Assembly (NCBI GenBank): GCA_041655755.1
Contig: JBBAEY010000055.1
Span: 1 to 15,148, forward strand
DNA: 15,148 nt
Direction of reading: 5' to 3'
Source: JAAYFT01 sp041655755
GTDB taxonomy: Bacteria > Bacillota > Clostridia > Tissierellales > Tissierellaceae
Under the pieces are notes generated by a model. The model did not search any database, was not told the origin of the DNA, and saw only the letters and a program-made list of their open reading frames with translations. Both the position numbers and the translations under genes were made by a program. Every line of letters starts with the position of its first letter. Position 1 is the stretch's first letter. Shown here one piece after another: positions 1 through 5,779 of the stretch.

Positions 1-298
1 GTTCTGATTTTAGTTCATCTCTGGCCTTGAGGACTTCCTTTATCTTGTCAAAGAACCTATCCTTGTCAAAGTTTGCATTGGTTATAGTCATAAATAGGCC
101 TTCTACTAAGAGTTTATCCACCTGGGGAATATCTATCTGGTTTTCATCTGCCCTTAGGCCCAGGACTGATATCCCCTTTAAACCATATATCATTAAATCT
201 TGTAAGGCTGCTAAGTCCGCAGTCTTGCCACAAACGCCTACTTTTGTACATCCCTTACCGCCTGCTGCTTCTTGGCATTGATAACAAAACATACTCAT
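1..298 (-). CDS. hcp: Hybrid cluster protein (hydroxylamine reductase), N-terminal part, cut by window edge
   Basis: The 99 visible residues begin MSMFCYQCQEAAGGKGC and match the N-terminus of hybrid cluster proteins. Cys5, Cys8, Cys17 and Cys23 are spaced C-x2-C-x8-C-x5-C. This is the class I pattern that binds a cubane [4Fe-4S] cluster in strict anaerobes; the E. coli-type class II spacing is wider. The helical stretch after Cys23 also fits class I. Hcp is a cytoplasmic enzyme linked to NO and hydroxylamine reduction and to nitrosative stress; the catalytic hybrid cluster would be bound in the missing C-terminal part. ATG at 298 is chosen because AGGAGGT (313-307) lies 8 bases upstream; the in-frame ATG at 292 is too far from it. 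An activator-type site and a TATAAT box lie upstream. The gene runs off the left edge, so its length and integrity cannot be judged. Confidence 0.95.
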   Translation of the reverse strand, partial: MSMFCYQCQEAAGGKGCTKVGVCGKTADLAALQDLMIYGLKGISVLGLRADENQIDIPQVDKLLVEGLFMTITNANFDKDRFFDKIKEVLKARDELKSE

Positions 299-342
299 TA
301 AATATTACCTCCTGTATTAATTGTTTTTTCTTGACCTTCTAT

Positions 343-348
343 ATTATA
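343..348 (-). promoter_or_regulatory. -10 box of the hcp promoter
   Basis: On the minus strand, TATAAT reads from 348 down to 343. At 17-base spacing the -35 region reads CTGATA (371-366), a 4 of 6 match that overlaps the inner arm of the palindrome at 371-384. A weak -35 next to a perfect -10 fits an activator-dependent promoter. The inferred start of transcription is near 336, giving a leader of about 38 bases before the ATG at 298. Confidence 0.65.
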
Positions 349-370
349 ATCCTCATATCTTTTAATATCA

Positions 371-384
371 GTAACCTATGTTAC
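371..384. promoter_or_regulatory. Palindromic operator GTAAC-CTAT-GTTAC, probable CRP/FNR-family (HcpR-like) site
   Basis: The two 5-base arms are perfect inverted repeats around a 4-base centre. The dyad centre is at 377.5, which is 34.5 bases upstream of the last T of the hcp -10 box. That places it at about -41.5, the class II activator position of CRP/FNR-family proteins. Anaerobes commonly control hcp through HcpR, a CRP/FNR-family regulator, and I recall clostridial HcpR sites of similar form, but I cannot verify that here. The same site with the same geometry recurs at 5118-5131. No CRP/FNR-type regulator is encoded in this window. Confidence 0.65.
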
Positions 385-443
385 GAAATTCATTTTCCAA
401 ATATTCTATAAATCTTCCTAATCGTATTCCATATCTTGTCCTT

Positions 444-473
444 TTGTGATATAATTCAAAAATAGGGTATAAT
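444..473 (+). promoter_or_regulatory. Sigma-A-type promoter for the M23 peptidase-bactofilin operon
   Basis: TTGTGA (444-449, 4 of 6 to consensus) is followed after 18 bases by a perfect TATAAT (468-473). The predicted transcript starts near 480 and carries AAGGAG (504-509) before the ATG at 516. A second TATAAT at 450-455 lacks a usable -35. Confidence 0.55.
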
Positions 474-515
474 TACCTGAAAATTTTGCATCACATATTT
501 ATAAAGGAGATTGTT

Positions 516-1424
516 ATGAAGGAAAAGGATAATTCAAAGATTAGTATTTTGATAATTCCAGGGACTGACAAGGTAAAACGCGTATCCATTCCCTACTGGC
601 TTCCCAGAGCAAGCGTCGGATTTCTAGTTCTTTCACTTATATCTCTAACTGTTTATTTTAAGATGTCATTGAACTATCAGGCAAGTTTGCTGGAGGATGC
701 CAACGAGAAGCTATCAATCATCAACAACTTGGAAGAGGAAAATAGGGATAAGGATAAGAAACTCAGCAGCTTAAAATCCGAGAATACCCACCTCTATGAA
801 AAGACAGAGGAGGTTGAAAGCAAACTGACTGAAATCGACAAGCTACAGAGAAGGCTTGAGAAGATGGCAGGTATAGATAGTCCCTCTAGGGGCGGAGGAA
901 TAAGCAGGGATATGGAGACGGATTTTGCCGATCATGCAGAAGAAATGAATGTAATTGCTGAAGTCTTGGAGGACAAGAAGTTGGAATTGGAAATCTTCAT
1001 CGAGGACCTAGAGGCCCAATTCGATTACCTGGACTCTGTGCCAGATTTGAGGCCTAGCTCAGGCAGGGTTACATCTAAGTTTGGCAATAGAAGGGACCCC
1101 TTTACAAGGAGGATTCAGTTCCATCAGGGAGTTGATATAGCCAATTCTTCTGGTACAAGCGTTAAGGCAGCTGCCAAGGGTACTGTAGTCTTTACAGGGC
1201 CAAATGGTGCCTATGGAAGAACTGTCATAATTGATCATGGATATGGATACCAGACACTTTACGCCCACAATAGTAAGATTTTAGTAAAGAAGGGTGACAA
1301 GATAGAGAAGGGTCAAGAAATAGCAAAGATGGGAAGCACGGGCAGATCTACTGGCTCTCACTTGCATTTTGAAATTCACATAAATAATAAGCTCACCAAT
1401 CCATTGGATTTAATAACTAACTAA
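516..1424 (+). CDS. Membrane-anchored M23 (LytM-type) metallopeptidase with coiled coil
   Basis: This is a 302-aa cell-wall peptidase or peptidase activator of the M23 family. A short cytoplasmic N-terminus is followed by one transmembrane helix at about residues 33-48. A charged, Glu/Lys-rich coiled coil follows at about 55-120 and 140-172, and a LytM domain at about 180-300. The domain keeps the zinc-site motifs: H203-x3-D207 (HQGVD), YAH ending at H251, and H282-L-H284 (HLHFE). All predicted metal ligands are present, so it should be catalytically competent against peptidoglycan cross-bridges outside the membrane. ATG 516 is preferred over the in-frame TTG at 486 because AAGGAG (504-509) lies 6 bases before it. 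It is followed 15 bases later by a bactofilin, a pairing often seen in bacteria where the bactofilin scaffolds the peptidase. Confidence 0.93.
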   Translation: MKEKDNSKISILIIPGTDKVKRVSIPYWLPRASVGFLVLSLISLTVYFKMSLNYQASLLEDANEKLSIINNLEEENRDKDKKLSSLKSENTHLYEKTEEVESKLTEIDKLQRRLEKMAGIDSPSRGGGISRDMETDFADHAEEMNVIAEVLEDKKLELEIFIEDLEAQFDYLDSVPDLRPSSGRVTSKFGNRRDPFTRRIQFHQGVDIANSSGTSVKAAAKGTVVFTGPNGAYGRTVIIDHGYGYQTLYAHNSKILVKKGDKIEKGQEIAKMGSTGRSTGSHLHFEIHINNKLTNPLDLITN

Positions 1425-1439
1425 TACGAGGTGATAAAG

Positions 1440-1820
1440 ATGTTAAAGAAAAAGGATTCCTATGTGGAGACTGTCGACTCCTTAATCGGTGAAAATATAA
1501 AGATTATAGGGAAAATTGAGGGTAAGGGCAATCTAAGAATTGACGGTATAGTAGAGGGCGATGTCAATTACGAGGGAAATGTCACCATAGGTGAAAGCGG
1601 CACTGTAAAAGGAAATGTAAGATGTGGCGAAATATCCTTGTCCGGTACCATCAATGGGAATGTATTTTCTAAGGCCAAGCTTGAACTTTTGCCTACTGGA
1701 ATATTGGTGGGAGATGTGGAAGTGGAAAGCTTTGTAATCCATGAAAATGCAAAGTTTGACGGATCATGCAAGATGACCAAAAAAAGCACTCCCCAACCGC
1801 CTAAAGAGAAGGGTAAATAA
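1440..1820 (+). CDS. Bactofilin (BacA/CcmA, DUF583 family)
   Basis: This 126-aa cytoskeletal protein has a central stretch (about residues 15-105) of short repeated turns rich in G-x-V/I patterns, such as IDGIVEGDV and VTIGESGTVKGNV. That is the right-handed beta-helix signature of bactofilins. Short, disordered Lys/Pro-rich tails flank it (QPPKEKGK at the C-terminus). Bactofilins polymerise without nucleotide and localise cell-wall enzymes; the M23 peptidase just upstream is the natural client. The ATG at 1440 sits 5 bases after GAGGTGA (1428-1434), so it is preferred over the GTG at 1431, which would lie inside that ribosome site. A strong terminator follows within 10 bases of the stop, so the operon has two genes. 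Confidence 0.93.
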   Translation: MLKKKDSYVETVDSLIGENIKIIGKIEGKGNLRIDGIVEGDVNYEGNVTIGESGTVKGNVRCGEISLSGTINGNVFSKAKLELLPTGILVGDVEVESFVIHENAKFDGSCKMTKKSTPQPPKEKGK

Positions 1821-1827
1821 TATACAT

Positions 1828-1860
1828 AAGTCCTACTTGAACAAGTAGGACTTTTTATTT
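1828..1860 (+). terminator. Rho-independent terminator after the bactofilin gene
   Basis: A 12-base inverted repeat (AAGTCCTACTTG at 1828-1839, CAAGTAGGACTT at 1842-1853) is followed by a T-rich tract. It ends the M23-bactofilin operon. It lies between two convergent genes; in the minus direction the hairpin is followed by a less T-rich stretch, so it may also weakly terminate the 1860-5060 operon. Confidence 0.9.
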
Positions 1861-2102
1861 TAATAATTTTTCCCTGCAGCCATTATGGCCCCAGGTCTTG
1901 AAACTGAACAGGGTGTTACCCCATATACCATGCTGCATTGGGGGCATTGTGCCTCCAAGTGGGTCATGACAAATTCATTTCCACATTCTATACACTCTAT
2001 GACTACCCCTGGCGGCATCTCTCGGGTATTGAAGCCCATCATTCTTATTTTGTCTACTACAGCCTTGCCGCTTTCAAATGTACCTGTGCATCCATCGTGC
2101 AT
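1860..2102 (-). CDS. Small Cys-rich zinc-ribbon-like protein, function unknown
   Basis: This 80-aa protein has six cysteines. C37-x2-C40 (IECIEC) and C53-x2-C56 (CPQC) are separated by 12 residues, the layout of a zinc ribbon; C5 (HDGCTG) and C65 (TPCSV) are additional. No signal peptide or membrane segment is visible, so it is probably cytoplasmic. ATG 2102 follows AAGGAGG (2117-2111) at 8 bases. It is the last gene of a four-gene operon, 20 bases after the ABC ATPase stop. I recall similar small proteins in anaerobic Firmicutes but know no assigned role. Metal binding and a link to the GTPase/ATPase pair upstream are inferences from the cysteines and the operon position. Confidence 0.8.
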   Translation of the reverse strand: MHDGCTGTFESGKAVVDKIRMMGFNTREMPPGVVIECIECGNEFVMTHLEAQCPQCSMVYGVTPCSVSRPGAIMAAGKNY

Positions 2103-2122
2103 AAAAAATTCCTCCTTAATCT

Positions 2123-3121
2123 TTACTCTATATTACCCAACTGTTTTCCATCCCTTAACTGATTTCTTTTTTCCTGTATAATTTTATCCATTTTTTCTAA
2201 TTCATGCAAGAGTTGTTTTTCTTCCTCGGAGGTCTCGATTAGCCTTTCAATCCCCCCATTTTTAATTACAATTCTCTTGTTGGCCATCAGGGCTAGTATT
2301 GGATCATGGGTAGCCATGAGGACTATCTTGTCTCTGGCTATTAGCAGTTCCAGAGCCTTTTTCCTATCTATGCCTGCATTTTCAATTTCATCTATCAGTA
2401 CTATGGGAGATGAACTGAGGATGGCAGTATCGGCTATCATCAGGGCCCTGGACTGACCTCCGCTGAGGGCTGTCACAGGAGTATTCAAGTCGAATTCCTC
2501 TCCAGCCAGTTTATTTGCCTCTTTTATTATTCTAGCTATGGTTCCACTTATATCCTCTACTAGGCGACTGGCAGCATGTAATTCCAAAAATTCCTCTACG
2601 CTTAGATCCATGACAAAATTCATATTTTGGGAAAGCTGGGCTACCAGTTTGTTATTGGAAGAAAACCTCCACTTCTTATCTGGTTTTTCCCCGTTTATCA
2701 AAATACTCCTGCCTGTGGGAGTATCTCCCATGGCTGTCCACTCTATGTCTGCCAGCAGCCTAGATTTACCTGACCCAGTGGGGCCAACTATGGAGATTAT
2801 TTCGGATCTTTCTATGCTTATTTGCTCAAAGCCCTCTGCTTCGCCAGACTTGTCGTATCCCCTTATTATGGTCAGGGACTTGACCCCTAGGTCTTCTTCA
2901 ATTCCTAAAAAGTCCAGCATTTGTCTAATATATATTTCCAGGTCCTCTAGGAGCTTGTCCTTGTCTATGGCCCAATCCTCTGCATCTTTCTCGCTTATGG
3001 TATCTAGGTATTCTTCAAAGGTCCTATCCTCGTGACCCCTAGTATCTATCTTGTTTTCTTCAAAATACCCTGCTATAAAGGGGTACTTGTCTTCCAATTG
3101 CCTAATCGTCATATCAATCAT
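2123..3121 (-). CDS. Soluble ABC-type ATPase with an N-terminal helical domain
   Basis: This 332-aa protein has one ABC nucleotide-binding domain (about residues 80-300). It has Walker A GPTGSGKS (113-120), a Q-loop near Q162/Q165, signature LSGGQ (219-223), Walker B ending D244-E245, and H272 (ATHD). All catalytic residues are intact. The N-terminal 70 residues (RQLEDKYPFIAGYFEEN...) resemble a DUF1858/ScdA_N-like helical domain, as does the binding-protein subunit encoded two genes upstream. The C-terminus is a charged coiled coil (about 297-325). No permease is encoded nearby and there is no membrane segment, so transport is doubtful. ATG 3121 is preceded by GGGTGAT (3132-3126) and overlaps the GTPase stop by 8 bases, indicating translational coupling. 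ATG 3127, GTG 3130 and ATG 3112 are alternatives. Confidence 0.87.
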   Translation of the reverse strand: MIDMTIRQLEDKYPFIAGYFEENKIDTRGHEDRTFEEYLDTISEKDAEDWAIDKDKLLEDLEIYIRQMLDFLGIEEDLGVKSLTIIRGYDKSGEAEGFEQISIERSEIISIVGPTGSGKSRLLADIEWTAMGDTPTGRSILINGEKPDKKWRFSSNNKLVAQLSQNMNFVMDLSVEEFLELHAASRLVEDISGTIARIIKEANKLAGEEFDLNTPVTALSGGQSRALMIADTAILSSSPIVLIDEIENAGIDRKKALELLIARDKIVLMATHDPILALMANKRIVIKNGGIERLIETSEEEKQLLHELEKMDKIIQEKRNQLRDGKQLGNIE

Positions 3122-3815
3122 TGTCATCACCCATGTCTATTTTTCTGATATTGCCCATTTGATAAGCCTCTCCAATCCTAGTTTCACCTAGGCAGTAGGA
3201 GCAAAGAGCTGAAGGCATGGGGAATCTCAGTTCCATTCCCTGAACAGAGTCTATTTGCTGGTCCTCGTCATATAGGAGGGTGCTGAGTTCATAGGCTCCT
3301 TGACCTGTCAGACCGTTTATATGCATGGTCAGGGCCTTTGGATTTACTGAGCTTACCCTTGAAGCAAATACCTCCCTTTCTGCCTGGGATACTATGTCCC
3401 CCTTTGTAATGACTACTATGTCAGCAGACTTTAACATGGGTCCAATCTTCTTTGGCGTATTTATTCCCGACAGGTTGTCTATGACGCAGACCCCCTTCAC
3501 GTCCTTAAGATATGGGGAACAGCGGTTGCAAAGACCTGCGGACTCGGTAATTAGCATGTCCAAATCCTGCTTGAGTCCCCACTGGACTACCTCCTCTATA
3601 TTGGAGGCAAAGAAGTGGTCAGGGCAAAGAGAGCCTGACAGTCCCTTTTTCACTGGAACTCCCGCCTTCTCGTATAATATATCGTCATCTGTATACAGAC
3701 AGTCAAACTTAACTACCCCTACGCTTATATTTCTCTTCTTCAGGGCATCTATGGTTTTTAGAATAATAGAGGTCTTGCCTGAAGAAGGGGGGCCTGAAAA
3801 TATGATTAAATTCAT
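3114..3815 (-). CDS. HypB/UreG/CobW-like P-loop GTPase with paired cysteines
   Basis: This 233-aa SIMIBI-class NTPase opens with a P-loop, GPPSSGKT (residues 8-15). An acidic residue follows in KFDC (38), and TKGD (137-140) stands in for the guanine-specificity motif, as in HypB/CobW proteins. HINGLTGQG (165-173) resembles the HypB C-terminal G5 region. It carries possible metal sites: C64, C96-x2-C99 (ESAGLCNRC, placed like the HypB ENVGNLVC motif) and C205-x2-C208. HypB, UreG and CobW are GTPases that load metals into enzymes, so a metallochaperone or cluster-handling role is a reasonable inference, but the client is unknown. ATG 3815 follows AAGGTGA closely. The gene starts 12 bases after the binding-protein stop and overlaps the ATPase start, so the three are coupled. 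Confidence 0.83.
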   Translation of the reverse strand: MNLIIFSGPPSSGKTSIILKTIDALKKRNISVGVVKFDCLYTDDDILYEKAGVPVKKGLSGSLCPDHFFASNIEEVVQWGLKQDLDMLITESAGLCNRCSPYLKDVKGVCVIDNLSGINTPKKIGPMLKSADIVVITKGDIVSQAEREVFASRVSSVNPKALTMHINGLTGQGAYELSTLLYDEDQQIDSVQGMELRFPMPSALCSYCLGETRIGEAYQMGNIRKIDMGDDND

Positions 3816-3827
3816 AACTTCACCTTC

Positions 3828-5060
3828 CTAATTAGGGTCGTAAAATATGTTTTCGCATCTTCTTATCAATTCACCTATATCCTGTTTCCTGATGTAATCC
3901 CAGCCTAGCCACATGAATTTCTCATCTGCCGCCAGGTCATTGTCGATTTCTGGATTGGTAGACGGAAATTTCCCGTTGGTGGAAAGCAACTCTCCGACTT
4001 CCTTGGAAAATATATAGTCGACTATGGGCTTTGTCAAATCCCTAGTGCTCTTCTTAGTCAATAGGAAGACAGGGCTTATGATGGCACCGTCCTCCGGCCA
4101 TTGGGGCTTTAGTGGGCTATCTTCCTTTACCATTCTCGTAAAGAAGAGGGGCATTATGGTAACTGTAGGGACAAAGGAGTCACTCTTCCTCAAATGAGAT
4201 TTTACCATTTCTGCAGGGTGCATGCTCCTAAACTGGGCCCTGCCTAGTTTTTTAATGCCTTCTTCTCCGTATTTCTTATATATATTTAAAAGCAGTGCAT
4301 TAAATAGGTCAAAGTCCATGGTCGGTATGGATACAGAGCCTTCAAATTCCGGCTTCAACAGGTCATCCCAAGACTTGGGAAATTCCCTGCCATTTAATTC
4401 ATCCCTATTCACCATGAAAACTGCTGGCACAACCCCTATGATGGAGTAGTTTCCCTCTGGGTCCTTCAGGTCTATCTCTTCATTATCAAAGTCGCTGTTT
4501 AGCCTGTCAAATCCTGTAATGTCCTCAAAGACCCCATTCTCTATAAACTTGCCCATGAGCTTCTCGTCGAAGAAAAGGTCAAAGCCTGCGGACATGAATA
4601 TATCTGCTAGAGACTCTTCTTCCCCCTTTTCCACCTTATCCCTTATCCAATCCACGCCTATGTGGGCAGATTTTAGCTCGTAACCGATTTTATAGCCCAG
4701 CTTATCCTGATTTTTATTTACCCAGATGTCAAAGCCCTCCAAGAGGGGTACTCTGACGGGACAGGGCAGGACCCCCTCAATCTTGATGTCCTTTGCCTCC
4801 TCTCCCCTGGACTTGCCCAAGGCCAAATCTATAGGGTTCCTATTTTGCTCTATGGCCTCAACCAACTTTTCAACGAAGATATCTATATTGACCTTCTTGG
4901 ATTTACATACTGTTTCTAGGGAAACAGTCTTCCCCATGATTTTTCGCATCTTGCTGTTTGCCAACTGTTCAAAGCCATTGGCTACGAATACATCTATAGT
5001 TTCCGGATACCTTTCCGTTATATCGTATACCTTTTCCTTTATGTCAAAATACTTGTTCAC
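3828..5060 (-). CDS. Cytoplasmic ABC substrate-binding-like protein with N-terminal DUF1858 domain
   Basis: This is a 410-aa protein. Residues about 8-70 (VYDITERYPETIDVFVANGF...) match DUF1858, the helical domain also found at the N-terminus of ScdA/RIC di-iron proteins. From about 92 the rest reads as a type 2 periplasmic-binding fold (SBP_bac-like; SWDDLLKPEFEGSVSIPT is typical of iron or oxoanion binders). No signal peptide, lipobox or membrane segment exists, so it should stay in the cytoplasm, which is unusual for this fold. The start is GTG 5060, 6 bases after AGGAGG; an in-frame TTG at 5087 lies upstream of that site and is rejected. It heads the operon with the GTPase, ATPase and zinc-ribbon genes, and its promoter carries the same operator as hcp. 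The ligand is unknown. Confidence 0.85.
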   Translation of the reverse strand: MNKYFDIKEKVYDITERYPETIDVFVANGFEQLANSKMRKIMGKTVSLETVCKSKKVNIDIFVEKLVEAIEQNRNPIDLALGKSRGEEAKDIKIEGVLPCPVRVPLLEGFDIWVNKNQDKLGYKIGYELKSAHIGVDWIRDKVEKGEEESLADIFMSAGFDLFFDEKLMGKFIENGVFEDITGFDRLNSDFDNEEIDLKDPEGNYSIIGVVPAVFMVNRDELNGREFPKSWDDLLKPEFEGSVSIPTMDFDLFNALLLNIYKKYGEEGIKKLGRAQFRSMHPAEMVKSHLRKSDSFVPTVTIMPLFFTRMVKEDSPLKPQWPEDGAIISPVFLLTKKSTRDLTKPIVDYIFSKEVGELLSTNGKFPSTNPEIDNDLAADEKFMWLGWDYIRKQDIGELIRRCENIFYDPN

Positions 5061-5089
5061 ACTATCCCTCCTTAAAATTAACTCCAATA

Positions 5090-5095
5090 ATTATA
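5090..5095 (-). promoter_or_regulatory. -10 box of the binding-protein/GTPase/ATPase operon promoter
   Basis: On the minus strand TATAAT reads 5095 to 5090. The sequence 17 bases upstream (CCAACT) does not resemble a -35, which suggests dependence on an activator at 5118-5131. Transcription should start near 5083, 23 bases before the GTG at 5060. Confidence 0.6.
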
Positions 5096-5104
5096 CCATA
5101 ATAA

Positions 5105-5135
5105 TAAAAAAAAGTTGGTAACAATAGTTACCAAC
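5105..5135 (-). terminator. Rho-independent terminator of the DJ-1 gene
   Basis: Perfect 9-base arms (GTTGGTAAC at 5114-5122, GTTACCAAC at 5127-5135) enclose a 4-base loop and are followed on the minus strand by eight T residues (5113-5106). It lies 10 bases after the DJ-1 stop codon. The inner part of the stem is also the GTAAC-N4-GTTAC operator of the next operon. Confidence 0.88.
5118..5131. promoter_or_regulatory. Second GTAAC-AATA-GTTAC operator, probable CRP/FNR-family site
   Basis: This is the same pair of 5-base arms and the same 4-base spacer length as the hcp operator at 371-384. The dyad centre (5124.5) is 34.5 bases from the last T of the downstream TATAAT at 5090, identical to the hcp arrangement, so it sits at about -41.5. 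It is embedded in the DJ-1 terminator stem, so the palindrome alone could be explained by termination. The exact match in core and distance makes a regulatory role likely. Confidence 0.58.
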
Positions 5136-5145
5136 CGCAAGTTTT

Positions 5146-5694
5146 CTACCTGTACAGGATGTCCCTTTTCAACTCCTCTACTGCCTTATGGTCTAGTAAA
5201 TATCCAATAATCTCAAGGGCGAAGTCAACAGCTAGGGCCGGTCCCCTTGCAGTTATTATATTACCGTCTACTACTAGGTCCTTTTCGTCGTAGATACTGT
5301 CCCTTAGGTCTCCGCTAAATCCCGGATAGGATGTTAGCCTCCTGCCCCTACTTATCCCGGCCCTTTCAAGGACTATGGGCCCTGCACATATGGCGGCAGC
5401 AAGTTTGCCCTTACCGTGTAGCTCCTTGACGACTTCTATTACCCTTGAATTGTCCCTGAGATTGGTGGCACCCGGCATACCTCCTGGAATTATGACCCCC
5501 TCATATTGATCTAATTCTTTCAACTCTCCCAGGGTCATATCTGCAAGGACTGTGATGTCGTGGGCTCCCTTGACCTTGTTTTCTTCAGTGATCGACACCA
5601 TTTCTACACCAATGCCCTGTCTCCTGAGATAGTCAACTGTAGTCAGGGCTTCTACCTCCTCAAAACCATCTGCCAAAAATAAGATTACCTTCAT
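5146..5694 (-). CDS. DJ-1/PfpI/YajL family protein
   Basis: This 182-aa, single-domain cytoplasmic protein has the usual length for the DJ-1 clade. It keeps the reactive cysteine of the nucleophile elbow (C103 in AAICAGP), the acidic residue that tunes it (E15 in GFEEVE, equivalent to DJ-1 E18), and the GGMPGA turn (71-76). Family members are proposed deglycases, glyoxalases or redox chaperones. The biochemical role is debated and cannot be settled from sequence. ATG 5694 follows GGAGGG at about 6 bases. It has its own promoter (5722-5751) and a strong terminator, so it is probably monocistronic. No terminator is visible between it and the SLOG gene 85 bases upstream, so some read-through from that operon is possible. 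Confidence 0.93.
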   Translation of the reverse strand: MKVILFLADGFEEVEALTTVDYLRRQGIGVEMVSITEENKVKGAHDITVLADMTLGELKELDQYEGVIIPGGMPGATNLRDNSRVIEVVKELHGKGKLAAAICAGPIVLERAGISRGRRLTSYPGFSGDLRDSIYDEKDLVVDGNIITARGPALAVDFALEIIGYLLDHKAVEELKRDILYR

Positions 5695-5721
5695 TAAATT
5701 CCCTCCATTTCCCTATCCTTA

Positions 5722-5751
5722 TATATACCCAAGACTCTCGGCGAATATCAA
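5722..5751 (-). promoter_or_regulatory. Promoter of the DJ-1 gene
   Basis: On the minus strand TTGATA (5751-5746, 5 of 6 to the -35 consensus) is followed after 18 bases by TATATA (5727-5722). The predicted start is near 5715, 20 bases upstream of the ATG at 5694. Confidence 0.55.
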
Positions 5752-5779
5752 TCCTCTGCCATTTTTAGGGGTATAAAAC

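Noticed and set aside
486..515. In-frame TTG giving a 10-aa longer M23 peptidase.
   Set aside because: The ribosome site AAGGAG (504-509) lies inside this extension and is well placed for ATG 516.
2123..5060. Ordinary ABC importer operon.
   Set aside because: No permease gene is present, the binding-like protein has no signal peptide or lipobox, and a GTPase sits between the two ABC components.
5061..5087. In-frame TTG extending the binding-like protein by nine residues.
   Set aside because: The extension encodes the AGGAGG ribosome site itself and begins almost at the predicted transcription start.
4726..5121. Plus-strand open frame opposite the binding-like protein gene, and similar frames opposite the other long genes.
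   Set aside because: They have no ribosome site or recognisable motif and mirror the codons of strongly supported minus-strand genes.
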